DNA from: Promethearchaeota archaeon
Lineage (GTDB): Archaea; Asgardarchaeota; Lokiarchaeia; Sigyniarchaeales; Promethearchaeaceae
Assembly (NCBI GenBank): GCA_016933055.1
Contig: JAFGBS010000027.1
Span: 79,072 to 143,071, forward strand
DNA: 64,000 nt
Reading direction: 5' to 3'
The notes under the pieces were generated by a model. That model was not told where the DNA came from. It saw nothing but the letters and a program-made list of their open reading frames with translations, and did no database searches. The translations under genes were made by a program, and so were the position numbers. This document shows positions 34,754-44,948 of the stretch, piece by piece (position 1 is the stretch's first letter; each line of letters opens with the position of its first letter).

Positions 34754-36013
34754 TCAAAATTGTATTCTTTCTCTCATTTTTCTTAAAAACCATTCAACAC
34801 TATATCTATAATCAATTTTTCTCCAAAAATAGAGAATGACGTACCAAATGAAACTAGTTAAGAGTAGGAAGCCCGTCCATATAAAGAACTCCTCGGAAAT
34901 AGGTTTAAAATATAGGTTTTGTAGAATTCGAAATAAAATTATTGAGGCAAAAGACTCGAAAATATAGATTGTGAGTGATGTCGAGCTAAACATCTGAAAA
35001 AACCGTACAATTCCTGGATTTCTGTCTTGCCCCTTATTCTGGTAGTTTTTAAAGATCAAATAAAATATTGCAATAAATAGAATTTGTGAACCTAAATTAA
35101 GTAGATGGAGTGGTAATGGCACATAGGTACTCGTGTATCCGGCCATCATATCAAAACCGAGGAACAAAATAATTATATATGCAACTATACACGAAATCCC
35201 AACTAAAAATAAAATTAAAAATGCAGATCTTTCAAAACCGTCTTTATTAAGATTATACCCGATGAAAGCTCCACAAAAACCGAAGACAATAAGTGGAAAT
35301 AAGCTAAATCTATTATGAGTTAATTTCAACAGAAAAATTAGCAGAAAAAGTTGATTATTATCATATAAATTATTAAAAAATTGGTTGGGATTTTCAATCC
35401 AAATATCCAAAAAAACGGAAACTGCTATGGTAACTAGCAAAGCAATTCCAAAACACCCATAAAATCTACTTTTTTGTTTCTCTTTCCTCTGATATACAAA
35501 ATATCCAAGCAACGAAAGAAAAATAATAATTACCCCTATTGATTCTAACATTCCTGTTGTCGAATAATGCATTATGTTTAGAGATGAAAATTTCCACTGT
35601 TCTAACGTACCAGTCAATAAAGAATACGTTGCTTCTCCAGGATGTTCAGTACTCTTTGGTGATAAAAAACTTAACCAGATATAATGAATGATTATTAAGA
35701 GAAAACCCGATATTCCACGTTGTAAAAAATATCGACCAGCTCGAAAATCTTTCCTAGATAAATAGTCCTGTTGGGTTCGAAACACAAACACAATTCCCGA
35801 AAGAACGCAAAAAAAACTCCCCCACAGTGAGAAAAACACAAAAGGTGTGGCTATAATTCGTACTATTATCGGACTTGTGGTCATAATTTCTTCAAATAAG
35901 GGTTTGTATTGATTTACCACCCGATATAAAAATGCATGAAGAATTATCATATATAGGATTGCTAGACCGCGAGAAAAATCGATGAATACTAATCTTTTTC
36001 CCATGATTTCCAC
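34754..36013 (-). CDS. DUF1624/HGSNAT-like membrane acyltransferase family protein
   Basis: A 419-residue protein with about 10-11 membrane helices. The opening KRLVFIDFSRGLAILYMIIL, with a following His, matches the N-terminal pattern of heparan-alpha-glucosaminide N-acetyltransferase-like and related acyltransferase-3 proteins. Further apolar helices follow, with a basic C-terminus. It probably transfers acyl groups to a surface glycan or lipid. It lies 3 bp after the DNA ligase stop on the same strand, so the two may share a transcript. Confidence 0.72.
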   Translation of the reverse strand: MEIMGKRLVFIDFSRGLAILYMIILHAFLYRVVNQYKPLFEEIMTTSPIIVRIIATPFVFFSLWGSFFCVLSGIVFVFRTQQDYLSRKDFRAGRYFLQRGISGFLLIIIHYIWLSFLSPKSTEHPGEATYSLLTGTLEQWKFSSLNIMHYSTTGMLESIGVIIIFLSLLGYFVYQRKEKQKSRFYGCFGIALLVTIAVSVFLDIWIENPNQFFNNLYDNNQLFLLIFLLKLTHNRFSLFPLIVFGFCGAFIGYNLNKDGFERSAFLILFLVGISCIVAYIIILFLGFDMMAGYTSTYVPLPLHLLNLGSQILFIAIFYLIFKNYQNKGQDRNPGIVRFFQMFSSTSLTIYIFESFASIILFRILQNLYFKPISEEFFIWTGFLLLTSFIWYVILYFWRKIDYRYSVEWFLRKMRERIQF

Positions 36014-36016
36014 GGT

Positions 36017-37843
36017 TTATATTGAATTTTCTGTACTCATTTGTAATTCATATAGATCCACTATTTCATCAACCTTTGAGCAATCATAAATGTCCTTTTC
36101 ATCTCGCACCCGTTGGAAAACGGGAAATCTAACAGAATAACCGGAGTCATGCACCTGTCCATTATAAAATTTTCCTACGTCCGCTTTTTGGCTAATGGTT
36201 AATTCATCTCCAGCAATCTCGATCACAATACTAGGTTTAAACCAAATATCGGGATTTTCTGTATTGCAAACCACATTTTCAGGGCGGGTCACTGTTTTAA
36301 TAAATTGGAATGCATTCCAAAAGTATTCAATATCCTCATCACTAAATCCTGTCGCAACTCGGGTGAGAAATTCAAATTTCTCATTTTCTTCATTAAATAC
36401 TGCAACCAAAAGCGTTCCAAATCGATTAGCACGCCTTCCCTTCCCCATAAGTGCACCAATCGGAACTACATCAATAGTATCTTTCATTTTTCCCGCTTCA
36501 AGGGATTTTAATTTTATCCACAAAAATCCCCGATTACCTGCTTTGTATACAGATTCAGATGGATCGATAGATTTATTCATAGTGCCTTCACAATTCTTTG
36601 CTCTAGCTTCTTTGAAGAAATCTACTAATTGTTCGGTGGTATTTATGGTGGTTTGAGATACTAAACGAATATTTTTAGTTTCTCTTGTAATTTTTTCTAA
36701 TAATGAACGACGTTCTAGCATAGATTTATCCATTACAACAATTCGTTTTCTATCATCTTCGAGATATAGGAGATCAAATAGAAATAGACAAACGGGAACT
36801 TTTTCGATGAACTGTTTAACGTCATATTTACGTCTTCGAGTGCTTAAAACTTGGAAGGGTAATAAATTTTCGTATAAAGGGTCCATAGCCACTGTCTCAC
36901 CTTCTAAAATGGCATTTTCCGCCTGAATATTTTCTAGAATTGCTTGCTGGATATCAGGATACTGTTCGGAAATGTTTTTTAATCTCCTAGAAAATAAAGC
37001 AACTGAACGCCCTTTTTTATGGATTTGTAAGCGTTCTCCATCTAATTTATATTCACTTACACATTTTCCTCCTAGCTTATCCAGAATTTGAGTATATTCT
37101 AATCGGGAAGCTAGCATCATTCGAATTGGTAATCCTACTTGAATATGAATAGATTCTAGACCTGATAAACCATTTTCCCGGATGATCTGTCCAATATATC
37201 CGAGATCGGGGTAAATATTATAAGTTTTTTCAATTATTTCTCGGTATTTCTTATCTTGGAGAAATGCAACAGCGAGAGCATCCATAATAGTAGCATCAGA
37301 AACTCCAACGCGCATAGATGAATTGAGAATACGTATAAGGTATTTTGCCATACTAGGGGAACATCTGGCGAGTAACCAGCGAATTTTGTCATATTTACGA
37401 CCTAACGACTTTGTCCCGCTAACTGCTGCTATTTCTGTTAATTTTTCGTAGATGTCTTTAATAGAAAGAGTTTCGTGTTGAATTCCCATGAATGCAGTAA
37501 TTTGCCCTTGCTTCGTTTTCCCTCCCGCAAGGCTAGCTGCAGTTTCTCCCAAATCACCGGTTTTTACCATTAATGATTTCACTAGAGATGCATCTGCGGC
37601 ATAATGGGAAGAAATTGCCTCTAATAATGTTTTTTCTGCTAACCCAAGTTTAGGTTGTTCAGATATTTCTGAATATAATGTTCCTTGTGTGAGATAAATT
37701 ATTTTTTCGAGATCACCTTTATCTAAAGTTTCGGGATTATCACGTATGGAGATAAACAGTTCTGAAAGAATATCCAAGATTTCCAATCGTTTGGATGTGG
37801 ATGAAATTCTCTCGTAATATTGCACAAGGGTTTGAAATTCCAT
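36017..37843 (-). CDS. lig: ATP-dependent DNA ligase
   Basis: A 608-residue protein. The N-terminal DNA-binding helical domain spans about residues 1-230. The nucleotidyltransferase motif I is SEYKLDGERLQIH with catalytic K266. Motif III-like LFDLLY, motif IV-like CEGTMNKS and motif V WIKLK are visible, and the C-terminal OB fold follows with SIVIEIAGDELT and GYSVRFPVFQRVRDEK. The length matches archaeal replicative ligases (about 560-600). It seals nicks during replication and repair. Confidence 0.93.
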   Translation of the reverse strand: MEFQTLVQYYERISSTSKRLEILDILSELFISIRDNPETLDKGDLEKIIYLTQGTLYSEISEQPKLGLAEKTLLEAISSHYAADASLVKSLMVKTGDLGETAASLAGGKTKQGQITAFMGIQHETLSIKDIYEKLTEIAAVSGTKSLGRKYDKIRWLLARCSPSMAKYLIRILNSSMRVGVSDATIMDALAVAFLQDKKYREIIEKTYNIYPDLGYIGQIIRENGLSGLESIHIQVGLPIRMMLASRLEYTQILDKLGGKCVSEYKLDGERLQIHKKGRSVALFSRRLKNISEQYPDIQQAILENIQAENAILEGETVAMDPLYENLLPFQVLSTRRRKYDVKQFIEKVPVCLFLFDLLYLEDDRKRIVVMDKSMLERRSLLEKITRETKNIRLVSQTTINTTEQLVDFFKEARAKNCEGTMNKSIDPSESVYKAGNRGFLWIKLKSLEAGKMKDTIDVVPIGALMGKGRRANRFGTLLVAVFNEENEKFEFLTRVATGFSDEDIEYFWNAFQFIKTVTRPENVVCNTENPDIWFKPSIVIEIAGDELTISQKADVGKFYNGQVHDSGYSVRFPVFQRVRDEKDIYDCSKVDEIVDLYELQMSTENSI

Positions 37844-37901
37844 AAAATATTCACAGATGGGGAAGTATAAAAAAGATAATTAATTAACTGGTATGAATTT
37901 C

Positions 37902-38852
37902 TTATTTTTTTAATGCATCTATAAGGGTATAGAATGTAGTTTGGATATTACTTTTTATTGTTGGATCGATATCATTGAAAGATCCCTCGTGAAATTTTAC
38001 TTTTCCCTCCTCAATATGGAATTTAGCTATCGGACCATCCATATATTCAATACTGACGGTTTTTTCATCAAGACGCGATACCCAAATATCTTTAAAGTGA
38101 GAAAGTATAGCCATAACCACGCATCCTTTTTGCACCGATTCCATCGGGTCCTTAATTATGAAAAGTGGTGCAGGTTCAGGAACTGCATCATCATCTGCAT
38201 ACTCTGAAGCAATTATTGGGGGTTCTTCTACCGTTAATTCTTGTTCTTCTTTAGTTTCAAGAGGATCAGTCTTAGGGATTGGTGTAGGATCTATGAAAGG
38301 AACACTGACAGGGGGTTCAGGGAAGGATTCAGGTTCTGATGTAACTTCGTGTGCTGATGCTCCTTGTGAGGAAGCAGAAATTTGTGTCGCAGTAGATTTC
38401 GGTTCAACAATAGGCACTTCAATAGGTTGTGCTTGTTCAAAATGTTCCTCTATCGGAAGAGGTTCACTGGGACCTCCGAATGTGATGACAAATCCTCCTG
38501 CATCAGTCACTGATCGGGACAGTAATTCCATAAATTTATTATTCAATTCATCGGTTTCAGAGTCTCTCCCAATTTTTCGCTCATCTATCTCATAAATAGT
38601 ATCTAATCCCCTGCCCACAATCGATTTGCCAATAGTATATCCATGCCCCTTTAAACTCTGAGCTTGACGAAGTGCAGTTCTTTTGCTCACTAATCCCCGC
38701 TTTGCTCCGAACCAGAGCCAAACTGCCATATTCTCCTCATCTAAAACCATTACAATATTTTCTGATTTCAGATTTCCTTTACTCCATTCGACGGGACTAC
38801 TAACGCCACCATCTTCCACTAAAAACATAAGTGCGAACGTTCTACTTGTCAT
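37902..38852 (-). CDS. Gelsolin-like domain protein with Pro/Glu-rich linker
   Basis: A 316-residue protein from ATG 38852; 31 further upstream codons read through the neighbouring gene's end and are rejected. Residues about 30-80 resemble the gelsolin fold: VMVLDEENMAVWLWFGAKRG followed by KRTALRQAQSLK, like the vWxGk core of gelsolin repeats. Residues about 128-230 are a Pro/Glu/Ser-rich, probably disordered linker. The last about 85 residues form a small alpha/beta domain. Asgard archaea encode gelsolin-like actin regulators, and this one may belong there. The match is short, so it is tentative. Confidence 0.6.
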   Translation of the reverse strand: MTSRTFALMFLVEDGGVSSPVEWSKGNLKSENIVMVLDEENMAVWLWFGAKRGLVSKRTALRQAQSLKGHGYTIGKSIVGRGLDTIYEIDERKIGRDSETDELNNKFMELLSRSVTDAGGFVITFGGPSEPLPIEEHFEQAQPIEVPIVEPKSTATQISASSQGASAHEVTSEPESFPEPPVSVPFIDPTPIPKTDPLETKEEQELTVEEPPIIASEYADDDAVPEPAPLFIIKDPMESVQKGCVVMAILSHFKDIWVSRLDEKTVSIEYMDGPIAKFHIEEGKVKFHEGSFNDIDPTIKSNIQTTFYTLIDALKK

Positions 38853-38886
38853 TATAGGGAAAAAAAGATCGTGAAAACCTAAATTA

Positions 38887-39435
38887 TTACTGATCAAATG
38901 GCATGTACGCAATAAGAGAATAAATTTTGAAACTAAGAAACTCAAGAAATTCGCTAGGAATATCTAACTGTTTAATCAATTCTAAACACACATTCGCAAA
39001 ATCCACCACACTACCGCAAAAGCGGGAAAATCGGGTTCTAACAGATAAAGGTTCGAAATCTTCGAATTTAATCTGGATATCTAAGACATCATCATTCAGT
39101 TTAGAAAATATCCATATCGATTCCTTTTTAAAACCAATTTGATTAAATAAATCTAATCTTCTCATCGATTTTCCAATCTCTAAATTGTATAGATCTTGGA
39201 CAACATCAATTATCCGATCAATAAAGTCGATCACATCAACTTTTCGCACAATGTAGCTTTCCAGTGTTGATTTTCTTATCGTTTTGGATACGTCCTCAAA
39301 AAAAACAAACTCAATAATCAAATCACTAATAAAAAGTTGCTCTAGATCCTCGATTTCACTCGCTGAATGATACTTAGGAATCGAGTTAAAATTGAAGTTT
39401 ACACGGGTATAGTAATCCTGATAGCTTTTAGTCAT
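38887..39435 (-). CDS. Hypothetical protein, 182 residues
   Basis: Not recognised. It is a soluble, Phe/Ile/Asp-rich protein with mixed strands and helices (IDFIDRIIDVVQDLYNLEIG, SFKIYSLIAYM). It lies directly upstream of the gelsolin-like gene on the same strand (34-bp gap), so they may be co-transcribed. It could be a partner protein; no motif supports a function. Confidence 0.62.
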   Translation of the reverse strand: MTKSYQDYYTRVNFNFNSIPKYHSASEIEDLEQLFISDLIIEFVFFEDVSKTIRKSTLESYIVRKVDVIDFIDRIIDVVQDLYNLEIGKSMRRLDLFNQIGFKKESIWIFSKLNDDVLDIQIKFEDFEPLSVRTRFSRFCGSVVDFANVCLELIKQLDIPSEFLEFLSFKIYSLIAYMPFDQ

Positions 39436-39680
39436 AAGGGATCTGATCTCAGTGTTCTCTAAAGCAGTGGATAATTAAAATAAAGAATGTTGATCTCAAC
39501 CTAAACATGTTTGGTTGATGAATTGGATGATTGGGAGAATTCCAAAGTTTATTTATAACAGAAATTATATCATCTGGATATATTATCTGGATATACATTG
39601 TTAGAAAATTATGCGCATGCAATTCAATAGGGTCGTAAAAGATAGATCGATTTTTATGTTCCAATAATTGTATATGTTGT

Positions 39681-41066
39681 ATGGGTGATCTCATTCAAAA
39701 TAATATATTTATAGTCATTCCCTCATGGCAGAAACTCCTTGATTATCCGACTCTAGGATGTTATATTGACCATAATCAAATTGTCTCGAACATTTTATCC
39801 GACCCAATTATTTTTTTTGGAGGTCTAGAAGCCACTAAGAAGGTGGAAGATCAATTTCTACACTTTATCTTTGGAGTTGGTTATTATTATGTGAAATTCG
39901 AATTAGAAGATGGAGGTCGATACATATTAGACAATAGATTAATATCAGGATTAATTTTATCTGATTTTGTTTATGATAAATTAGTGACGGCTAAATCAAC
40001 GGCATTTCAAAATTCACATGATCTTATAGCTAATGAGTACATCTTCAAAGTTCCCATCAATTTGGCAGACAAAACAAATACACAACGAACCTTTATTGAT
40101 GGTACTTTAATGCGTCAAATATTCATCCCCTATAAAGAAGTAATTATGGAGATGATGAAAAAGGTGCAATCCGATGAAAAATTCCCTGTCCATTCTGTTT
40201 TATGTGCGACTTATGATAAGTTTGACCAAATCTTACTGGGAGTTCGCTTAAATCCTGTATCCATGAAAGACTATCTTAAACCAATTCCAGGGATTTTACA
40301 TATTGATTATGGGGCTGAACAACTACTTCACCAAGCGTTCACTAACGAAGATATTGGAATGATTCTGAAGATCGTGCAAAATCTCAAAAAAACCTATTCG
40401 ACTCTTGCATTCAATCCAATCCAATTAAATACGTTATTAGAAAATGCATCATTTGCCTTGGAATCGAATTTTCCCAACCCCCGTATACCCCCGGAAAGAC
40501 CAGCTCAGAGATTAAAAGCATCAATCTTGTTTACTGCATCAGAAAATGAAAGAATTACGGAATGGCCGAAAAACATTCCGTCATTGGAAAATTATAAACT
40601 GGGAATAGATATAAAAAGCGTTGAAAATATCGCTTCGAGGATATCAGAAAAACCATATGATGGTCCTCAATTTAAAGAAGTGGATACTAACGATTATCAA
40701 CTTGGGGGAATGAACTCTGAGGAAGAATTTAAGTTAAGAGAACTATCACATAAAAGAGTTCCATCCAAACCATTACCATCGATACCAACAAGTAATATTA
40801 TCGAAATTTTAGAAGTCTTCCGAACAATGATAGAGGAGGATTATAGTATTATCGATATTGGAAAATGCCTTGAAATTGCAAGGGACAATATCCGGAAAAT
40901 AACACTTCATACGGAATTTATGTTCGAAATGGGAAAATGGGCTAATATTTACTCTAAGCATGAGCCTAATATCGCATTCAACAAAAAGGAAAAATCTCGA
41001 TTCCTTGAAATCGTCAACGAATGGATAAAAATAGCTAAGATATCAAACTATCCAAAAATCGAGTGA
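39681..41066 (+). CDS. Hypothetical protein, 461 residues
   Basis: Not recognised. A globular N-terminal about 240 residues has mixed beta/alpha pattern (FIFGVGYYYVKFELEDGGRY, HSVLCATYDKFDQILLGVRL). A polar, Pro-rich linker follows at about 350-375 (RVPSKPLPSIPTSN), then a C-terminal helical region of about 90 residues. The Pro-rich stretch is suggestive of protein docking. It is divergent from the gene to its left. Confidence 0.65.
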   Translation: MGDLIQNNIFIVIPSWQKLLDYPTLGCYIDHNQIVSNILSDPIIFFGGLEATKKVEDQFLHFIFGVGYYYVKFELEDGGRYILDNRLISGLILSDFVYDKLVTAKSTAFQNSHDLIANEYIFKVPINLADKTNTQRTFIDGTLMRQIFIPYKEVIMEMMKKVQSDEKFPVHSVLCATYDKFDQILLGVRLNPVSMKDYLKPIPGILHIDYGAEQLLHQAFTNEDIGMILKIVQNLKKTYSTLAFNPIQLNTLLENASFALESNFPNPRIPPERPAQRLKASILFTASENERITEWPKNIPSLENYKLGIDIKSVENIASRISEKPYDGPQFKEVDTNDYQLGGMNSEEEFKLRELSHKRVPSKPLPSIPTSNIIEILEVFRTMIEEDYSIIDIGKCLEIARDNIRKITLHTEFMFEMGKWANIYSKHEPNIAFNKKEKSRFLEIVNEWIKIAKISNYPKIE

Positions 41067-41161
41067 TTTTTGTTTATACTACTACTAAATTCTCCTTGTA
41101 AATCTATGTGGGGAACATTCATTAGGTAGTCTTCAGTGTTTAACATAGGGGATATCAGAAG

Positions 41162-43942
41162 ATGGCAATAGACTGGGATAAATATTCTTTAAAAATAAAT
41201 GGTGAACGAGTATTTTTAATTGGTGGAGAATTTCATTATTGGAGACTCCCAGATAAAGAACGGTGGGATTATATACTAAAATCATATAAAGGTGCAGGAC
41301 TAAATTGTGTGAGGATCTATTTTCATTGGGGTTTTCATAATCCGGCAGAGGATGTGTTCATCTTCCATGGAAATCGTGATATAAACTATTTATTGAAGTT
41401 ATGCGAGGAAATTGGATTATATGTGTTTGTTGCAGCGGGTCCTTATATTTGTGCGGAAACCAATGCGGGGGGATTTCCCACTTGGATGATTCAAAAGCAA
41501 AATGTCCGAGTTCGACATATGAAAAGCACGCTCCATCAAGAATACGATCCGAAATATATGGAATATTGTAAAAAATGGTATGAAAAATTTATCCCAGAAA
41601 TTAAAGCCCATCAATTAACAGAAAATAATCCAGACGGTTGTATTATTGGATTTCAAATAGAAAACGAATATCCAGAAAAAGCCTATGGTATTAAAAGCTT
41701 ACCTAGATACATGGAAGAGTTGAAACAATATGCTGAAGAATTTGGTATAGTAGTCCCAATTTATCACAATGATTTTATCGAATTAGGATCTTGGAATGGA
41801 TTGGTTGACTTATATGGTTACGATAAATATGTTATTTTTGCCGATAAGCATCCAAAATCCCTTCCATTAAAATCATGGTCACCTAAGAGTTTTATGAAAG
41901 CGGTTGATTCCTCTGAGAAAAAAATACGTGAGCTGGGACCCCCTGCTTCTAACGGTCCTCTTTTCATACCAGAACTACAAGGAGGTTGGTATAATCACTG
42001 GACGATTCTTTACGGGTATGATGAACTATATACTTATTTTGGACCCACTTATCAGAAAGTCTTATGTCAAAGTTTCTTAGCGCAAGGAGTTACTGCAATG
42101 AGTCTTTACATGTTCTACGGTGGAACAAATTATGGAAGTATCGGAAATCCGGAAGTCTATACTAGTTATGACTATTCTGCATGTATTCGGGAATATGGAT
42201 ATCAATCAGATCGAATGCGGCATTTTCGCCTATTTTCCCTATTCACTCGTAGTTTCAATGACTCCCTTACTGAAACTAATCCTATCGATAAAATCGATAT
42301 TTATTGTTCACAAAAGGATATTCTTTACAAGCAAAGAAGATCTTTGAATGGCACTGATTTCTATTTCTTCCGCAATTTTAATGAACATAAACAAGAATTT
42401 ACTATCGAATTAGATGATGGCACCGTGGTACCCAAATTGCAGAAACAACATCTAGAGTATAAAGACGGATTTATTGCAGTTGGAAATCACAAACTAAATG
42501 AGAACTTCACGATTAAATTTTGCTCACTTCCGATCATTCTCAAAAGTAAGTTTCGAGATGGAACTTTATTGGTTGTGTACCAGAACGGCGGGGAATTGAT
42601 ATTGGAAGGTACGGGGTTCCGTTCTAAATATATCAATCAAATCGAAGCCGAAAATTTCACTCGATTTTGGTTTGTGAACCGTGGGTATGATACAATCACC
42701 TCGGATACTGGTCATAAGCTGTATATTGTGTGTCTGGATGAAGATCACGCCTTGAGTTTTAATAGTAACTTATCAGATAGTAATTTTCGAGGAATGTGGG
42801 GGGCGTACTCATCGTTCTTCCAAAATAATGGAAGTGTAGAAATTGAAATCTTCAAGAATGAAGAAACTGTACTTTTATGCGAGAAAGATGAGGTACCTTT
42901 ATTCCAGTCTACATCATTATATAATATTCCAGGAGTTCATACTTCACGATTTGATGATAATCCACAAGTGAGTATAACCTCCTTAAAAGGATGGAAAAAA
43001 AAGAAAACACAATGGGAGTACATTGATGATTCTGAAATTTGGAGACCCATTATTATAGAAGCCCATGACCCTCTCAATTACGGATTTACATCGGGACACA
43101 TCCTATATAAATGTGAATTTACCCCAAAATCTTATAATAATCTGCAACTGAAATTAAATGCTAGACATAAAGCTGCAATTTGGTTGAATGGCTCCTTTGT
43201 TGGAGGTCTTGCGAATTACACAGCGAAAACCCAATCCGTATTCAAACCAGGTCCTATGAATGGTCCAGATTTAAAATTTTTAGGAGCAAAGACATTCGAC
43301 TTAACGCCCTACCTTACTCATGATAAGAATGTCCTATTCATTATCACGGAATCCTTGGGTCAATCAAAACATTTCTTTCCCACTAATGATTCAAAAAATC
43401 CACGTGGAATTCTTAATGCAAAATTTTCGAAGCAAGTTTTAAACAAACGATGGTATATCTCAGGGATTAATGTTACTAATTTGTCCGATCCCTTCGATAC
43501 TGCAGGATTACCTGGTGAGAAACGAAACTACCATATAAACTCGAATGGAAATGATTGGAAATCCGTAGGTACATGGAAGATTTTGCCCGAAGATCAGATT
43601 GTGTGGTATTCGACTACTTTTGGTTTAGATTTAATAAAAAATGAGCGAATTCCACTTCGTGTACATATTGAGGGGAAGCACAATTGTTCCATTTATCTAA
43701 ACGGTCATTGTATTGGACGTTATTGGGGTGGTGCTGGTCCTCAGAATGACTTCTATCTTATGGATTCACTTTTGCGAGTTAAGAATACTTTGACATTAGC
43801 TTGCTGGACTTCAATTCCTGATGAAATTAAGATAGTTATCGAACCCTATAACATTGATTCTAATAGTGGGAATATAAAGAAAAACGGAAAACCACGAGAT
43901 GTTGAGATATTTAAAACAAAGACTAAAGAAATTTTCTTCTAA
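41162..43942 (+). CDS. GH35-family beta-galactosidase
   Basis: A 926-residue glycoside hydrolase. The N-terminal TIM barrel carries GGEFHYWRLP, RIYFHWGFHNP, AAGPYICAETNAGGFPTWM and the QIENEY motif (acid/base E169). The nucleophile candidate is E271 in FIPELQGGW. MFYGGTNYG is also a GH35 signature. C-terminal jelly-roll domains (INGSxxG-type AIWLNGSFVGG, SIYLNGHCIGRYWGGAGPQ) complete the protein. There is no signal peptide, so it should act inside the cell on imported beta-galactosides or glycoconjugates. It is not part of an obvious sugar operon. Confidence 0.92.
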   Translation: MAIDWDKYSLKINGERVFLIGGEFHYWRLPDKERWDYILKSYKGAGLNCVRIYFHWGFHNPAEDVFIFHGNRDINYLLKLCEEIGLYVFVAAGPYICAETNAGGFPTWMIQKQNVRVRHMKSTLHQEYDPKYMEYCKKWYEKFIPEIKAHQLTENNPDGCIIGFQIENEYPEKAYGIKSLPRYMEELKQYAEEFGIVVPIYHNDFIELGSWNGLVDLYGYDKYVIFADKHPKSLPLKSWSPKSFMKAVDSSEKKIRELGPPASNGPLFIPELQGGWYNHWTILYGYDELYTYFGPTYQKVLCQSFLAQGVTAMSLYMFYGGTNYGSIGNPEVYTSYDYSACIREYGYQSDRMRHFRLFSLFTRSFNDSLTETNPIDKIDIYCSQKDILYKQRRSLNGTDFYFFRNFNEHKQEFTIELDDGTVVPKLQKQHLEYKDGFIAVGNHKLNENFTIKFCSLPIILKSKFRDGTLLVVYQNGGELILEGTGFRSKYINQIEAENFTRFWFVNRGYDTITSDTGHKLYIVCLDEDHALSFNSNLSDSNFRGMWGAYSSFFQNNGSVEIEIFKNEETVLLCEKDEVPLFQSTSLYNIPGVHTSRFDDNPQVSITSLKGWKKKKTQWEYIDDSEIWRPIIIEAHDPLNYGFTSGHILYKCEFTPKSYNNLQLKLNARHKAAIWLNGSFVGGLANYTAKTQSVFKPGPMNGPDLKFLGAKTFDLTPYLTHDKNVLFIITESLGQSKHFFPTNDSKNPRGILNAKFSKQVLNKRWYISGINVTNLSDPFDTAGLPGEKRNYHINSNGNDWKSVGTWKILPEDQIVWYSTTFGLDLIKNERIPLRVHIEGKHNCSIYLNGHCIGRYWGGAGPQNDFYLMDSLLRVKNTLTLACWTSIPDEIKIVIEPYNIDSNSGNIKKNGKPRDVEIFKTKTKEIFF

Positions 43943-44080
43943 AATTTTACTTATCCCTTAATCTCGCAAAAGAAGGAAGATATCTGATAATATCTGGATT
44001 TTTCAATATTTTAATAACGTTCTGAACTTCGATCTAATGGAGAACTTTATTATTCTAAATATATTGAAAAATGAACAAAC

Positions 44081-44734
44081 ATGAGTCAACAACAACAAGC
44101 ACCGCAAAACGATGTTGAACATCATCTGTACAATTTGGGTCGATATTTACGGGATCTCGCGACTTGGACATGGCTATCCATCTTCTTTTTCTGGTTGATT
44201 TTCCCATTGGTATTTCTTATCAAGCGAAAAATTCAGTTTCTGATTGAAATGGATAAATTAAATCGGAAAATAAAAGATTATGACCTCGAACGGGCATTTC
44301 TTTTCCAGATTATTGGGTTAATCGTGACGGTTGTTGCATTTTTTGTAGGGTGGGTCTTTCTCATCATTTCTTATGATGCCTTAGAGAAATGGGGGAAACG
44401 GTATGCTAACGAACATCCCAGTAATAATATGGTACAGTTCGTTAGCGGGATGAGAACAACGAAAATGGGCTTAATTTTTTCCCCAATAGTGATAGGATTG
44501 TTTATCGTTCCAGTAGGCATGAAACGAGCTGGAAATGCTTTAATGGTGATATTTGGAGGACAAACATACTCAATTCAAAACGGAAAAGAAAATACTACAG
44601 CTTCTTCATCATCATCTGAAATCGAACTATTTCGCCAAGAGGTCACAGGATATCGTCCGAAATTCTGTCTATCTTGCGGGAACCCGGTAGAAGAAGATCT
44701 AAAATTCTGTAAAAATTGTGGCACACCCTTATAG
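44081..44734 (+). CDS. Membrane protein with C-terminal zinc ribbon
   Basis: A 217-residue protein with about three hydrophobic helices (TWLSIFFFWLIFPLVFLI, FQIIGLIVTVVAFFVGWVF, MGLIFSPIVIGLFIVPVG). A polar Ser-rich linker leads to a C-terminal four-Cys ribbon, FCLSCGNPVEEDLKFCKNCG. The layout is common in archaeal and Asgard proteins of unknown function. The ribbon probably faces the cytoplasm. Confidence 0.72.
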   Translation: MSQQQQAPQNDVEHHLYNLGRYLRDLATWTWLSIFFFWLIFPLVFLIKRKIQFLIEMDKLNRKIKDYDLERAFLFQIIGLIVTVVAFFVGWVFLIISYDALEKWGKRYANEHPSNNMVQFVSGMRTTKMGLIFSPIVIGLFIVPVGMKRAGNALMVIFGGQTYSIQNGKENTTASSSSSEIELFRQEVTGYRPKFCLSCGNPVEEDLKFCKNCGTPL

Positions 44735-44896
44735 AAATCCAAGTCATATTTTTATTCAAGTTTACGAGAAAGTGTGCTATATGATGATTTTAGTTTATAG
44801 TTCGAAGAATCTATTACACACGTGTAAATAAAAAATTCATTCAGATTGATTTATCTTACCACACCAAATTACTCTTTCTATTTCTAGGCACATCTT

Positions 44897-44930
44897 GAGT
44901 TGGGCAATTTTTGCCCACTCGTTTTTTTTT
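44897..44930 (+). terminator. Hairpin plus T-run, intrinsic-terminator-like
   Basis: GGGCAA (44902-44907) pairs with TTGCCC (44911-44916) around a TTT loop; the stem extends by GAGT/ACTC with one bulged T. A run of nine T follows at 44922-44930. It lies about 165 bp after the stop of the zinc-ribbon membrane protein. The T-run direction fits rightward transcription. Confidence 0.6.
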
Positions 44931-44948
44931 CTTTCTCATCATTATTTA

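Noticed and set aside
36195..36656. 153-codon plus-strand reading frame inside the DNA ligase gene
   Set aside because: Antisense shadow of conserved ligase motifs, with no independent support.
38158..38595. 145-codon Ser/Gly-rich plus-strand reading frame
   Set aside because: Antisense to the Pro/Glu/Ser-rich linker of the gelsolin-like gene; the low-complexity composition explains the open frame.
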